Of a stretch of 5,089 bases of DNA, positions 1-5,089 are shown in pieces. The notes below the pieces were generated by a model, which was not told where the DNA came from, ran no database searches, and saw only the letters and a list, made by a program, of their open reading frames with translations. Each line of letters starts with the position of its first letter. Within the stretch, counting starts at the first letter, position 1. The position numbers and the translations under genes were made by a program. Source of the DNA: Bacteroidales bacterium (lineage in GTDB: Bacteria > Bacteroidota > Bacteroidia > Bacteroidales > WRGA01); contig JAITHZ010000055.1 in assembly GCA_031279795.1 (NCBI GenBank), forward strand, positions 1 to 5,089. Reading direction: 5' to 3'.

Positions 1-1387
1 CGTCTGCGTCGGCTGCTCCTGTAGCAATTTGCTGAAAGGAACGTGCATCGCCATCTATTTTTTTCGTATAGTTAATTCCCTGTTCGTAATACACTTCCAC
101 GTCTTTGCCTGCCGCTGTTTTTATGCCATCAAGCAGTGTGGACATGCTGGTTGGGAAGCCGTTGTAATTGCCGAGCAACACATCTTTGTTATCGGCGTTG
201 GGGCCTATTACGGCAATTTTTCGCAGGTTTTTCGCAAGCGGAAGCAGGTTGTTTTCATTTTTGAGCAAAACGATTGACTGATGAGCCATTTTTAACGATA
301 AGGCTTTATGCGTATCCTTTTCCAGGACGGAAGAATCAATCGCGTCGTATGGCGATTTCCCCGCAGGGTCAAATAATCCTAACCGGAAACGGATGGTAAA
401 CAGTCGTTTTACAGAAATGTTAATTTGATCTTCTGAAATTACATTTTGTTTGACAGCTTCCACCAGCGACTTGTAGGCTTCGTGTCCACAATCAAGGTCT
501 GTTCCGTGAAAAACGGCGTCAGCAGAAGCCGCAACTGCATCAGGATGCGTTTTGTGATGCCGGTAAAAATCGTCAATAGCGCCACAGTCGGAAGTTACAT
601 ATCCGTCGAATCCCCAGCGGTTGCGCAGGATATCCGTCATCAAGATGTCGTTTCCGCAGCAGGGCTGAGTCCGGAAAGCGTTGTAAGCGCACATGACGCC
701 GCCAACTTTGGCGTCAACGACCAAACTTCGAAAAGCTGGCAGATAAGTATCCCACAAATCATAATCGCTGACTTCGGTGTTGAACTCGTGACGGTTGTGT
801 TCCGGTCCGCTGTGCACGGCATAATGTTTGGCGCAAGCAACAGCTTTGAGGTAATCGGGATTCTCGCCCTGTAATCCGGCTACGAATTGTTTTGCCAGCT
901 CGCCAGTCAGGAAGGGATCTTCGCCATAAGTTTCCTGTCCTCGTCCCCATCTTGGGTCGCGAAAGATGTTAATGTTAGGCGTCCAGTAAGTCAAGCCGTG
1001 ATAAATCCGGCGGTCACCTTTGGCGGAAGCCGTGTTGTAAACAGCGCGCCCTTCCTCGGCAGTAAAGTCGCCCATCTGTTTCATGGCGTCCCTGTCCCAG
1101 CCAGCAGCCATGCCGATTGCCTGCGGATAAACCGTAACTTTGTATTCGGTGCGGGCTACACCATGCAGACATTCGTTCCACCAGTCGTAGGCCGGTATGT
1201 TCAGCCGTTCAATAGCCGGCGCACTGTTGAGCATTTGCAGGACTTTTTCGTCCAGCGTCAGGCGCGCAACCAGATCTTCTGCTCGCTGTTCGGGCGAAAG
1301 CGATGAATCAAGAAAAGGATAGCTCATTTTTTGAGAATTAGCAGCAGTTGCAAGTAACATTAAAATTGCATAAATTATTTTTTTCAT
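1..1387 (-). CDS. Secreted glycoside hydrolase family 3 enzyme, beta-xylosidase-like (partial, 3' end outside window)
   Basis: An unbroken minus-strand frame runs from ATG at 1387-1385 to the window edge, giving 462 residues. Residues 1-18 form a signal peptide (MKKII, then a hydrophobic stretch ending ATAANS before Q19), so the enzyme is exported, probably to the periplasm. The GH3 N-terminal barrel follows: WWNECLHGVA at 69-78, IFRDPRWGRGQETYGEDP at 141-158, AKHYAVHSGPE at 186-196, and VTSDCGAIDDF at 264-274. By family knowledge D267 (codon 587-589) is the catalytic nucleophile. SDCGA together with NE-LHG is typical of the beta-xylosidase branch, whereas many beta-glucosidases have SDW. The second GH3 domain begins near 366 (VLLKNENNLLPL at 373-384, VIGPNADN at 393-400) and is cut off. 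Relatives are usually about 850-870 residues, often with a PA14 insert, so roughly half is visible and the acid/base residue is not. Likely role: releasing xylose or related sugars from oligosaccharide ends; alpha-arabinosidase or beta-glucosidase activity cannot be excluded. Confidence 0.95.
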   Translation of the reverse strand, partial: MKKIIYAILMLLATAANSQKMSYPFLDSSLSPEQRAEDLVARLTLDEKVLQMLNSAPAIERLNIPAYDWWNECLHGVARTEYKVTVYPQAIGMAAGWDRDAMKQMGDFTAEEGRAVYNTASAKGDRRIYHGLTYWTPNINIFRDPRWGRGQETYGEDPFLTGELAKQFVAGLQGENPDYLKAVACAKHYAVHSGPEHNRHEFNTEVSDYDLWDTYLPAFRSLVVDAKVGGVMCAYNAFRTQPCCGNDILMTDILRNRWGFDGYVTSDCGAIDDFYRHHKTHPDAVAASADAVFHGTDLDCGHEAYKSLVEAVKQNVISEDQINISVKRLFTIRFRLGLFDPAGKSPYDAIDSSVLEKDTHKALSLKMAHQSIVLLKNENNLLPLAKNLRKIAVIGPNADNKDVLLGNYNGFPTSMSTLLDGIKTAAGKDVEVYYEQGINYTKKIDGDARSFQQIATGAADAD

Positions 1388-1419
1388 GTGGGAAATTATT
1401 TAAAAATTGAATTGATTTA

Positions 1420-1446
1420 TTGAGCGAATATAGCTCAACAATGAGC
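1420..1446 (-). promoter_or_regulatory. Three alternating TGAGC/GCTCA arms at the start of the GH3 leader
   Basis: On the plus strand TTGAGC (1420-1425), GCTCAA (1433-1438) and TGAGC (1442-1446) lie in a row. The middle arm can pair with the first (6 bp, 7-base loop) or the third (5 bp, 4-base loop), so the two hairpins exclude each other. They lie at and just after the predicted transcription start of the GH3 gene. They could be a DNA operator array or a small RNA switch. No run of U follows, so this is not an intrinsic terminator. Confidence 0.4.
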
Positions 1447-1450
1447 GGTG

Positions 1451-1482
1451 CAAATGTAGTAAATCGTTTTTCCTGTTACAAA
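1451..1482 (-). promoter_or_regulatory. Bacteroidota-type promoter of the GH3 gene
   Basis: Read on the minus strand, TTTG (1482-1479) is followed after 20 bases by TACATTTG (1458-1451). This matches the Bacteroidota housekeeping consensus TTTG, 19-21 bases, TAnnTTTG at every fixed position. Transcription would start near 1444-1446, giving a leader of about 57-60 bases before the ATG at 1387. Confidence 0.8.
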
Positions 1483-1494
1483 TTTTTATTGTAA
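1476..1494. promoter_or_regulatory. Inverted repeat overlapping the -33 element (candidate operator)
   Basis: TTACAA at 1476-1481 and TTGTAA at 1489-1494 form a perfect 6-bp inverted repeat with a 7-base spacer. The left arm overlaps the -33 TTTG of the GH3 promoter, where a dimeric regulator could compete with or contact RNA polymerase. The sequence is A/T-rich, so chance occurrence is possible and no regulator is identified. Confidence 0.35.
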
Positions 1495-1611
1495 TTTTTT
1501 TCAATGGATGTTTTATTGAAGATATTTAACTAAATTAATAAAACTTTCCTGATATTATTTTGTTCTATGTAGTAGAAATTAATAATAAAATTCATTATCA
1601 GTAGAATATTT

Positions 1612-1974
1612 ATGAAAATGATTAGAATATTACTCTTTTTTACAGTTTTAGTTTTCGGAATAAACATCCAATTAAAAGCAACTGAATTGATTGAAGTTTT
1701 ATCAGAAGAAGGTACTGCATTAACTGAAAATGAACAAAAATCGCAATTAGGTACACCATTCACCCAAACGATATTTCATACAGCAGCAAGCAAGGCTCCC
1801 GCAATAATCGACGAACGAGTATTTTCCGGCGCTCAGCTTCCGCTTGCAGATGATAGTTGTCCATTATTGCTGGGAGGCTTGCTGTACTGTATGTTTCGGT
1901 TGCGAACTATTGTAAAATTTTTTCCAGTTCGGAAATATTTTTTGCAATGTCTTCGTCGGTCAAGTTGTAATTGA
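1612..1974 (+). CDS. Small exported protein of unknown function with a C-terminal hydrophobic tail
   Basis: This is a 120-residue frame that I do not recognise as a named family. Residues 1-23 make a convincing signal peptide: MKMIR, then a hydrophobic core LLFFTVLVFGI, then QLKA before T24. Residues 24-75 are polar with no recognisable motif. Residues 77-93 read LPLADDSCPLLLGGLLY, followed by basic residues (FRLR at 95-98). A proline/acidic turn, short hydrophobic helix and basic end resemble the C-terminal tails of small Bacteroidota exported proteins, including those described as C-terminal sorting signals; this is inference. Residues 99-120 come from DNA that is antisense to the end of trpB, so the natural protein may once have ended near residue 98-102. 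The start has no Shine-Dalgarno sequence; a second Met is at codon 3. The best -7-like sequence upstream is TTATTTTG (1555-1562), one mismatch from TAnnTTTG and lacking a -33 box. It is divergent from the GH3 gene. Confidence 0.6.
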   Translation: MKMIRILLFFTVLVFGINIQLKATELIEVLSEEGTALTENEQKSQLGTPFTQTIFHTAASKAPAIIDERVFSGAQLPLADDSCPLLLGGLLYCMFRLRTIVKFFPVRKYFLQCLRRSSCN

Positions 1975-3277
1975 CCAAATCACCGGCAATATATATATCA
2001 TAGGCCGACATGTCAATCAGGCCATGACCGGAGAGGTTGAACAGAATCACTTTCTTTTCGCCAGTTTCGGTGCATTTTTTCGCTTCATTGATGGCAGCAG
2101 CAATGGCATGGTTTGATTCCGGCGCGGGAATTATGCCTTCTGTTTGCGCAAAAAGCAGACCGGCGTCAAAAGATTCAATTTGCCGTATGTCCACGGCTTC
2201 CATCAAACCGTCTTTCAGCAGCTGTGATACGATGATGCCCGCACCGTGGTAACGCAAACCTCCAGCGTGGATATTGGCTGGCGCAAAGTTGTGTCCCAGC
2301 GTAAACATTGGAATAAGAGGCGTATATCCGGCTTCGTCACCAAAATCGTACTGGAAAGCGCCGCGCGTCAGTTTTGGGCACGATGCGGGTTCGGCAGCAA
2401 TGAAACGGGTTTTCTTTTCGCCTGCGATTACGTGACGCATAAATGGAAACGAAATACCGCCAAAGTTTGACCCTCCACCAAAACATCCGATGATAATGTC
2501 GGGATATTCGCCAGCCATTTCCATTTGTTTTTCGGCTTCCAGACCAATAACTGTCTGATGTAATGAAACATGGCTCAACACCGACCCCAGTGTGTATTTG
2601 CAGTTAGGAGTGTTCATGGCCAGTTCGATGGCTTCGGAAATGGCAGTTCCTAACGAACCTTGATAATTGGGGTCTTCCGTCAGGATTTTTCTTCCAGCTT
2701 TCGTTGACATTGACGGAGAAGGAGTTACCTGAGCGCCGAAGGTTTGCATCACAGAACGGCGGTATGGTTTTTGTTCATAACTGATTTTCACCATATAAAC
2801 AGCCAGCTCCAGTCCGAATGCTTTTGCGGCGTACGACATGGCTGTTCCCCACTGGCCGGCGCCTGTTTCGGTAGTTATATTTGTGATTCCTTGCTTATTA
2901 CAAAAATATGCCTGTGGGAGCGCCGAATTAATTTTGTGCGAACCGACAGGACTTACACTTTCGTTTTTAAAATAAATGTGCGCCGGTGTGTCCAACGCTT
3001 TTTCCAGTCCATAGGCCCGTACGAGTGGCGTACTTCGGTAGTTTTTATACAGTTCGCGTACTTCATCGGGAATTTCGATCCACAAATCGGTCACGTTCAG
3101 TTCTTGATTTGCCAGTTCTTCGGCAAAAATAGGGTAAAGGTCTTCGGGCTTCAACGGCTGTTTGGTACCCGGATGAAGCGGAGGCAAGGGTTTGTTAATC
3201 ATATCGGCCTGAATATTGTACCAATGTTCAGGTATTTCGTTTTCAGGCAAAAAAAATCGTTTATTTTTTGATTCCAT
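1907..3277 (-). CDS. trpB: Tryptophan synthase beta chain, TrpB2 type (PLP-dependent)
   Basis: The complete 456-residue enzyme belongs to the TrpB fold of PLP enzymes, which join indole and L-serine to give L-tryptophan in the cytoplasm. The PLP-binding lysine is K115 in VGSHKINSA (111-119; codon 2933-2935). TTETGAGQWG at 135-144 carries the catalytic glutamate (E137). GGGSN at 267-271 binds the cofactor phosphate, EGIIPAPESNHA is at 380-391 and LSGHG at 415-419. The TrpB2 branch is indicated by length (about 450 rather than about 400), the N-terminal extension with HWYNIQADM (18-26) and PLHPGTKQPLKPEDL (33-47), and EQKPYRR (168-174). Known TrpB2 proteins lack the standard TrpA contact region and are often encoded away from trpA; none is next to this gene. 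Salvage of free indole is therefore a reasonable inference, but a role in the main pathway is not excluded. The 3' end overlaps the convergent small gene by 68 bases. No terminator is evident downstream. Confidence 0.95.
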   Translation of the reverse strand: MESKNKRFFLPENEIPEHWYNIQADMINKPLPPLHPGTKQPLKPEDLYPIFAEELANQELNVTDLWIEIPDEVRELYKNYRSTPLVRAYGLEKALDTPAHIYFKNESVSPVGSHKINSALPQAYFCNKQGITNITTETGAGQWGTAMSYAAKAFGLELAVYMVKISYEQKPYRRSVMQTFGAQVTPSPSMSTKAGRKILTEDPNYQGSLGTAISEAIELAMNTPNCKYTLGSVLSHVSLHQTVIGLEAEKQMEMAGEYPDIIIGCFGGGSNFGGISFPFMRHVIAGEKKTRFIAAEPASCPKLTRGAFQYDFGDEAGYTPLIPMFTLGHNFAPANIHAGGLRYHGAGIIVSQLLKDGLMEAVDIRQIESFDAGLLFAQTEGIIPAPESNHAIAAAINEAKKCTETGEKKVILFNLSGHGLIDMSAYDIYIAGDLVNYNLTDEDIAKNISELEKILQ

Positions 3278-3310
3278 ATAGTAATGAATTAATGTAAAAA
3301 AATATTTTCA

Positions 3311-3322
3311 TTGAGGCCTCAA
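3311..3322. promoter_or_regulatory. 12-bp perfect palindrome at the trpB transcription start
   Basis: TTGAGGCCTCAA is a perfect 12-bp palindrome with no spacer. It overlaps the downstream end of the trpB -7 element and the predicted start site. It stands out as GC-rich in a strongly A/T-rich region. The position would suit a repressor operator, but no cognate regulator is visible. Confidence 0.4.
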
Positions 3323-3352
3323 AGTTAATGTTTTTCTTTAAAATCGCACAAA
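3320..3352 (-). promoter_or_regulatory. Bacteroidota-type promoter of trpB
   Basis: On the minus strand TTTG (3352-3349) is followed after 21 bases by TAACTTTG (3327-3320), a full match to the TTTG/TAnnTTTG consensus. The predicted start is near 3313-3315, leaving a leader of about 36-38 bases ahead of the ATG at 3277. That is too short for a classical trp attenuator. Confidence 0.75.
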
Positions 3353-3806
3353 AGAATATATTGTTTTTAAACTTTTTAATCTTCCCATTTTCCTCCAATT
3401 AGAAAACATAATCAGCGAAGCGCTCATTGGTAAAATATTTTTTGTTTAAGGGAACTCAAACAATAATCTTCCTAATTCTTAATTGAAAAACGTATTATTT
3501 TTTGCAAATTGAAATACGATAAAAAAGATTAGTATATATATTTATGTAATAATACATTATTAAGTTTAGTTAATTAAAATCAAATAGATAGAATTCTCAA
3601 AAAATAGATTCTCATTTTTCAGATTTATTCAATTTCAAATACAGCGAAATAAAAACACTGATATAGAAAGTAAAAAAGTTTCTTTACGATACTCTAAAAT
3701 TCTGATCAATCAATTAGAAAATGATTCGTTTTATGAGTTGAGGTATCCTTAGCTTAAGTAAATAAAAAGATTATACTAAGTATTTTATTTATAATAATAT
3801 GCATAT
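3353..3806. other. A/T-rich intergenic stretch without a recognisable gene
   Basis: I see no coding frame of useful length, RNA gene or transposase remnant on either strand. It contains a small AGCG-AAG-CGCT hairpin (3414-3424), a TATTATTTTTTGCA sequence (3493-3506) resembling the promoter-like boxes farther right, and TTCTCAAA (3594-3601), the complement of the core of the 3818/3850 repeats. Base composition is clearly more A/T-rich than the flanking trpB gene. Confidence 0.5.
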
Positions 3807-3874
3807 TATTTTTGCAGATTTGAGAAAAATTATTGCACTTAGTAATGATATTTGAGAAAAAAGAACTATTTTTG
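3807..3874 (+). promoter_or_regulatory. Two promoter-like -7 boxes ahead of the AraC-type gene
   Basis: TATTTTTG occurs at 3807-3814 and again at 3867-3874, each followed by CA, and both fit the Bacteroidota -7 consensus TAnnTTTG. Neither has a TTTG at the expected 19-21 base spacing, so they may be weak or activator-dependent. The downstream copy would start transcription near 3880, about 75 bases before the ATG at 3955, and is the better candidate. Confidence 0.5.
3818..3861 (+). repeat. 12-bp direct repeat pair with 32-bp period upstream of the AraC-type gene
   Basis: ATTTGAGAAAAA is present exactly at 3818-3829 and 3850-3861. The 32-bp period is about three helical turns, which puts both copies on the same DNA face. 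Relative to a start near 3880 they cover roughly -62 to -51 and -30 to -19, the second copy taking the place of the missing -33 element. This arrangement fits activator sites, possibly for autoregulation by the adjacent AraC-type protein. Binding is inferred only. Confidence 0.5.
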
Positions 3875-3954
3875 CATACAAAATTTTTATAAAAAGGCTT
3901 TGCATTAAACTTTTATACAATAAGGCACCATATTATTTAGTTAAATAAAACAAA

Positions 3955-4932
3955 ATGGATGAGATTCTCAAAAAAGCGGCTTACAGTTTTTTGTTATTAG
4001 TTACTGGAATTTTTTTGCTGTTTACAGTTCTATATTTGTATACAGGAAACAATGTGATAGCTATTCTTACTTTTTTCGGAGGAATAATTCATTTTCTGTT
4101 TTTTTTTATACCTTACAAACTTCATTTTCGGCAATTTCAACCGCTTATAGCAATTTATCTGGCATTCATCATCATTTTCCTGTATCCACTTGTGCTTGTC
4201 TGTTGGAAAATAGGACAGCCGTTGGCGTTTGTATGGTATAGTTTAGTGCCTGTGGGTGTGGCCTTGTTTTACTTAAATGTTAGAAAAATAGTTGTTGGCT
4301 GGTGTATTTTCATTATCATACTTTGTGTATCTATTTTGATTTCTGTGCATTTTATTCCCGAAGAATTTGTGATTACTTTTTCTAACTACGAGTTTAATAT
4401 TTCAAATTCAATAACGGTTTTGGCCAGTTTGTCTATATTGTTGCTTTTTTTATTCAATATACTGAAGATAAATGATTTCAAGAACAATGCTCTTTTGTCG
4501 GCAGCAAACGGAGAGGGGCAAAACAAGCAAACTCAGGAAGTATTGTCCGAAGAAAAATGCAACGAATTATACAGTAGAATATTGAATTATTTCGAGAAAA
4601 AAAAGCCCTATTTGGATGTTGATTTTTCAGAATCACAGCTGGCAACAGATCTTAACACGAACATTACCTACATTTCTGCCTGCATTCGAATTAAGGAAAA
4701 TTTAACTTTTACTATTTTCCTCAATAAATATCGCATCAACAGAATTAAACTTGCTCTAAAAGATAACGATTTAGATAAATTTACGCTGCAACATATTTAT
4801 TCGTTGTCGGGTTACCGTCACCAGTCTACTTTTAATCGAATGTTCAAAACTATAGAAGGAATTACGCCAAGCGAATATATTCAAAAAATAAAGGCAACCA
4901 AAGCATCGCCCGTCTCTACTCCCAGTAAATAA
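3955..4932 (+). CDS. Membrane-anchored AraC-family transcriptional regulator
   Basis: The 325-residue protein has two parts. The N-terminal half is strongly hydrophobic, with about six predicted membrane helices near residues 9-29, 33-52, 62-83, 91-108, 112-132 and 151-170. A polar linker follows (171-200). The C-terminal part, about 205-313, is an AraC-type double helix-turn-helix. The first HTH includes SQLATDLNTNITYISACI (227-244). The second spans about 278-310, with HIYSLSGYRHQSTFNRMFK (280-298) and the family-typical GITPSEYI (302-309). Such membrane AraC-type proteins are common in Bacteroidota and are thought to sense a signal at or in the inner membrane and act on DNA from there; no ligand domain is recognised here. 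The ATG at 3955 has an A-rich leader (AATAAAACAAA) and no Shine-Dalgarno sequence. The DNA is clearly more A/T-rich than trpB and the GH3 gene. It faces away from trpB and no co-directional partner is visible. The regulatory class is secure; its targets are unknown. Confidence 0.9.
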   Translation: MDEILKKAAYSFLLLVTGIFLLFTVLYLYTGNNVIAILTFFGGIIHFLFFFIPYKLHFRQFQPLIAIYLAFIIIFLYPLVLVCWKIGQPLAFVWYSLVPVGVALFYLNVRKIVVGWCIFIIILCVSILISVHFIPEEFVITFSNYEFNISNSITVLASLSILLLFLFNILKINDFKNNALLSAANGEGQNKQTQEVLSEEKCNELYSRILNYFEKKKPYLDVDFSESQLATDLNTNITYISACIRIKENLTFTIFLNKYRINRIKLALKDNDLDKFTLQHIYSLSGYRHQSTFNRMFKTIEGITPSEYIQKIKATKASPVSTPSK

Positions 4933-4936
4933 TTAA

Positions 4937-4998
4937 GGGACGCGAAATAAATAAGTTATAATAGTTTTGGAAAAGCAAGTCCCGCAAATATAGGGACG
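4937..4998. other. GGGAC/GTCCC arms after the AraC-type gene (possible alternative hairpins)
   Basis: GGGACG occurs at 4937-4942, just after the stop codon, and again at 4993-4998, with GTCCC at 4979-4983 between them. GTCCC can pair with either copy (loops of 37 or 9 bases). No T-run follows the nearer hairpin, so I do not call an intrinsic terminator, though it may protect the mRNA 3' end or mark the edge of a repeat element. Confidence 0.3.
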
Positions 4999-5040
4999 AT
5001 ACTTTATTAACCGTATGCTTTAGCTCAATGTCATCAAGTT

Positions 5041-5089
5041 AAGGCAGAAAGCCTTTCAATCAATAGCGTGGGGCGTTGCCCCACGAGAC
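5041..5089. repeat. Palindromic, probably dispersed repeat at the window edge
   Basis: Two hairpins lie in tandem: AAGGC-AGAAA-GCCTT (5041-5055) and CGTGGGGCGTTGCCCCACG (5067-5085; 8-bp stem, 3-base loop). The second is far more GC-rich than its surroundings and lacks a following T-run on either strand, which argues against a simple terminator. It resembles REP-like palindromes seen scattered in Bacteroidota genomes, sometimes near IS200-like (RAYT) transposases. I say this from general familiarity with such elements, and a single copy in the window cannot prove it. The repeat may begin earlier, around 5010, and continue past 5089. Confidence 0.45.

Noticed and set aside
640..950. Minus-strand open frames at 640-840 and 759-950
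   Set aside because: They lie in other frames of the same strand as the GH3 gene and are low-complexity shadows of it.
29..1306. Plus-strand open frames at 29-277, 446-874 and 887-1306
   Set aside because: They are antisense to the GH3 gene, whose frame is continuous and full of family motifs; their translations show no recognisable domain.
1530..1763. 77-residue minus-strand frame opposite the small exported protein gene
   Set aside because: It covers the antisense of a signal-peptide-encoding region and A/T-rich intergenic DNA, with no protein-like features of its own.
2037..3271. Plus-strand frames at 2037-2252, 2246-2470 and 2744-3271
   Set aside because: All are antisense to trpB, which is intact with every catalytic motif; none has an independent signal.
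3799..3855. Short frame MHIIFADLRKIIALSNDI as a leader peptide before the AraC-type gene
   Set aside because: It overlaps the promoter-like boxes and direct repeats, has no ribosome-binding context, no regulatory codon run, and would lie mostly upstream of the likely transcription start.
3818..3861. CRISPR-like array
   Set aside because: Only two 12-bp copies with a 20-base A/T-rich gap; no further units and no cas genes.
5067..5085. Rho-independent terminator of the AraC-type gene
   Set aside because: The stem is strong, but no T-run follows on the plus strand (GAGAC) or on the minus strand, and it lies 135 bases beyond the stop codon.

Overview
The window looks like chromosomal DNA of a Bacteroidota bacterium, most likely order Bacteroidales. 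Two upstream regions carry clear Bacteroidota sigma factor elements (TTTG, 20-21 bases, then TAnnTTTG). The start codons lack Shine-Dalgarno sequences and sit behind A/T-rich leaders. The proteins are also of types common in that phylum: a secreted family 3 glycoside hydrolase, a TrpB2-type tryptophan synthase beta chain, and a membrane-anchored AraC-type regulator.

Layout. Bases 1-1387 (minus strand) hold the N-terminal 462 residues of a secreted GH3 enzyme with beta-xylosidase-like signatures; its 3' end lies outside the window. Its promoter and two sets of inverted repeats lie in the 224-base divergent gap at 1388-1611. From 1612 (plus strand) runs a small exported protein of unknown function whose C-terminus resembles a membrane or sorting tail; its last ~22 codons overlap, tail to tail, the end of the next gene. 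Bases 1907-3277 (minus) encode a complete TrpB2-type enzyme with its own promoter and a 12-bp palindrome at the predicted transcription start. A very A/T-rich gap of 677 bases follows. It carries duplicated promoter-like and direct-repeat elements just ahead of a plus-strand gene (3955-4932) for a six-helix membrane protein with a C-terminal AraC-type DNA-binding domain. The last 157 bases have no gene and hold several short inverted repeats, including a GC-rich hairpin that looks like part of a dispersed repeat.

The genes do not form an operon: each has its own upstream region and orientation changes between neighbours. No shared pathway can be argued from the sequence. The GH3 enzyme points to plant polysaccharide (hemicellulose) breakdown and TrpB2 to indole or tryptophan metabolism. 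The membrane regulator's ligand and targets are unknown. I do not see a clearly new multi-gene system. The parts most worth a second look are the repeat-rich region before the AraC-type gene, the small exported protein, and the repeat at the right edge.
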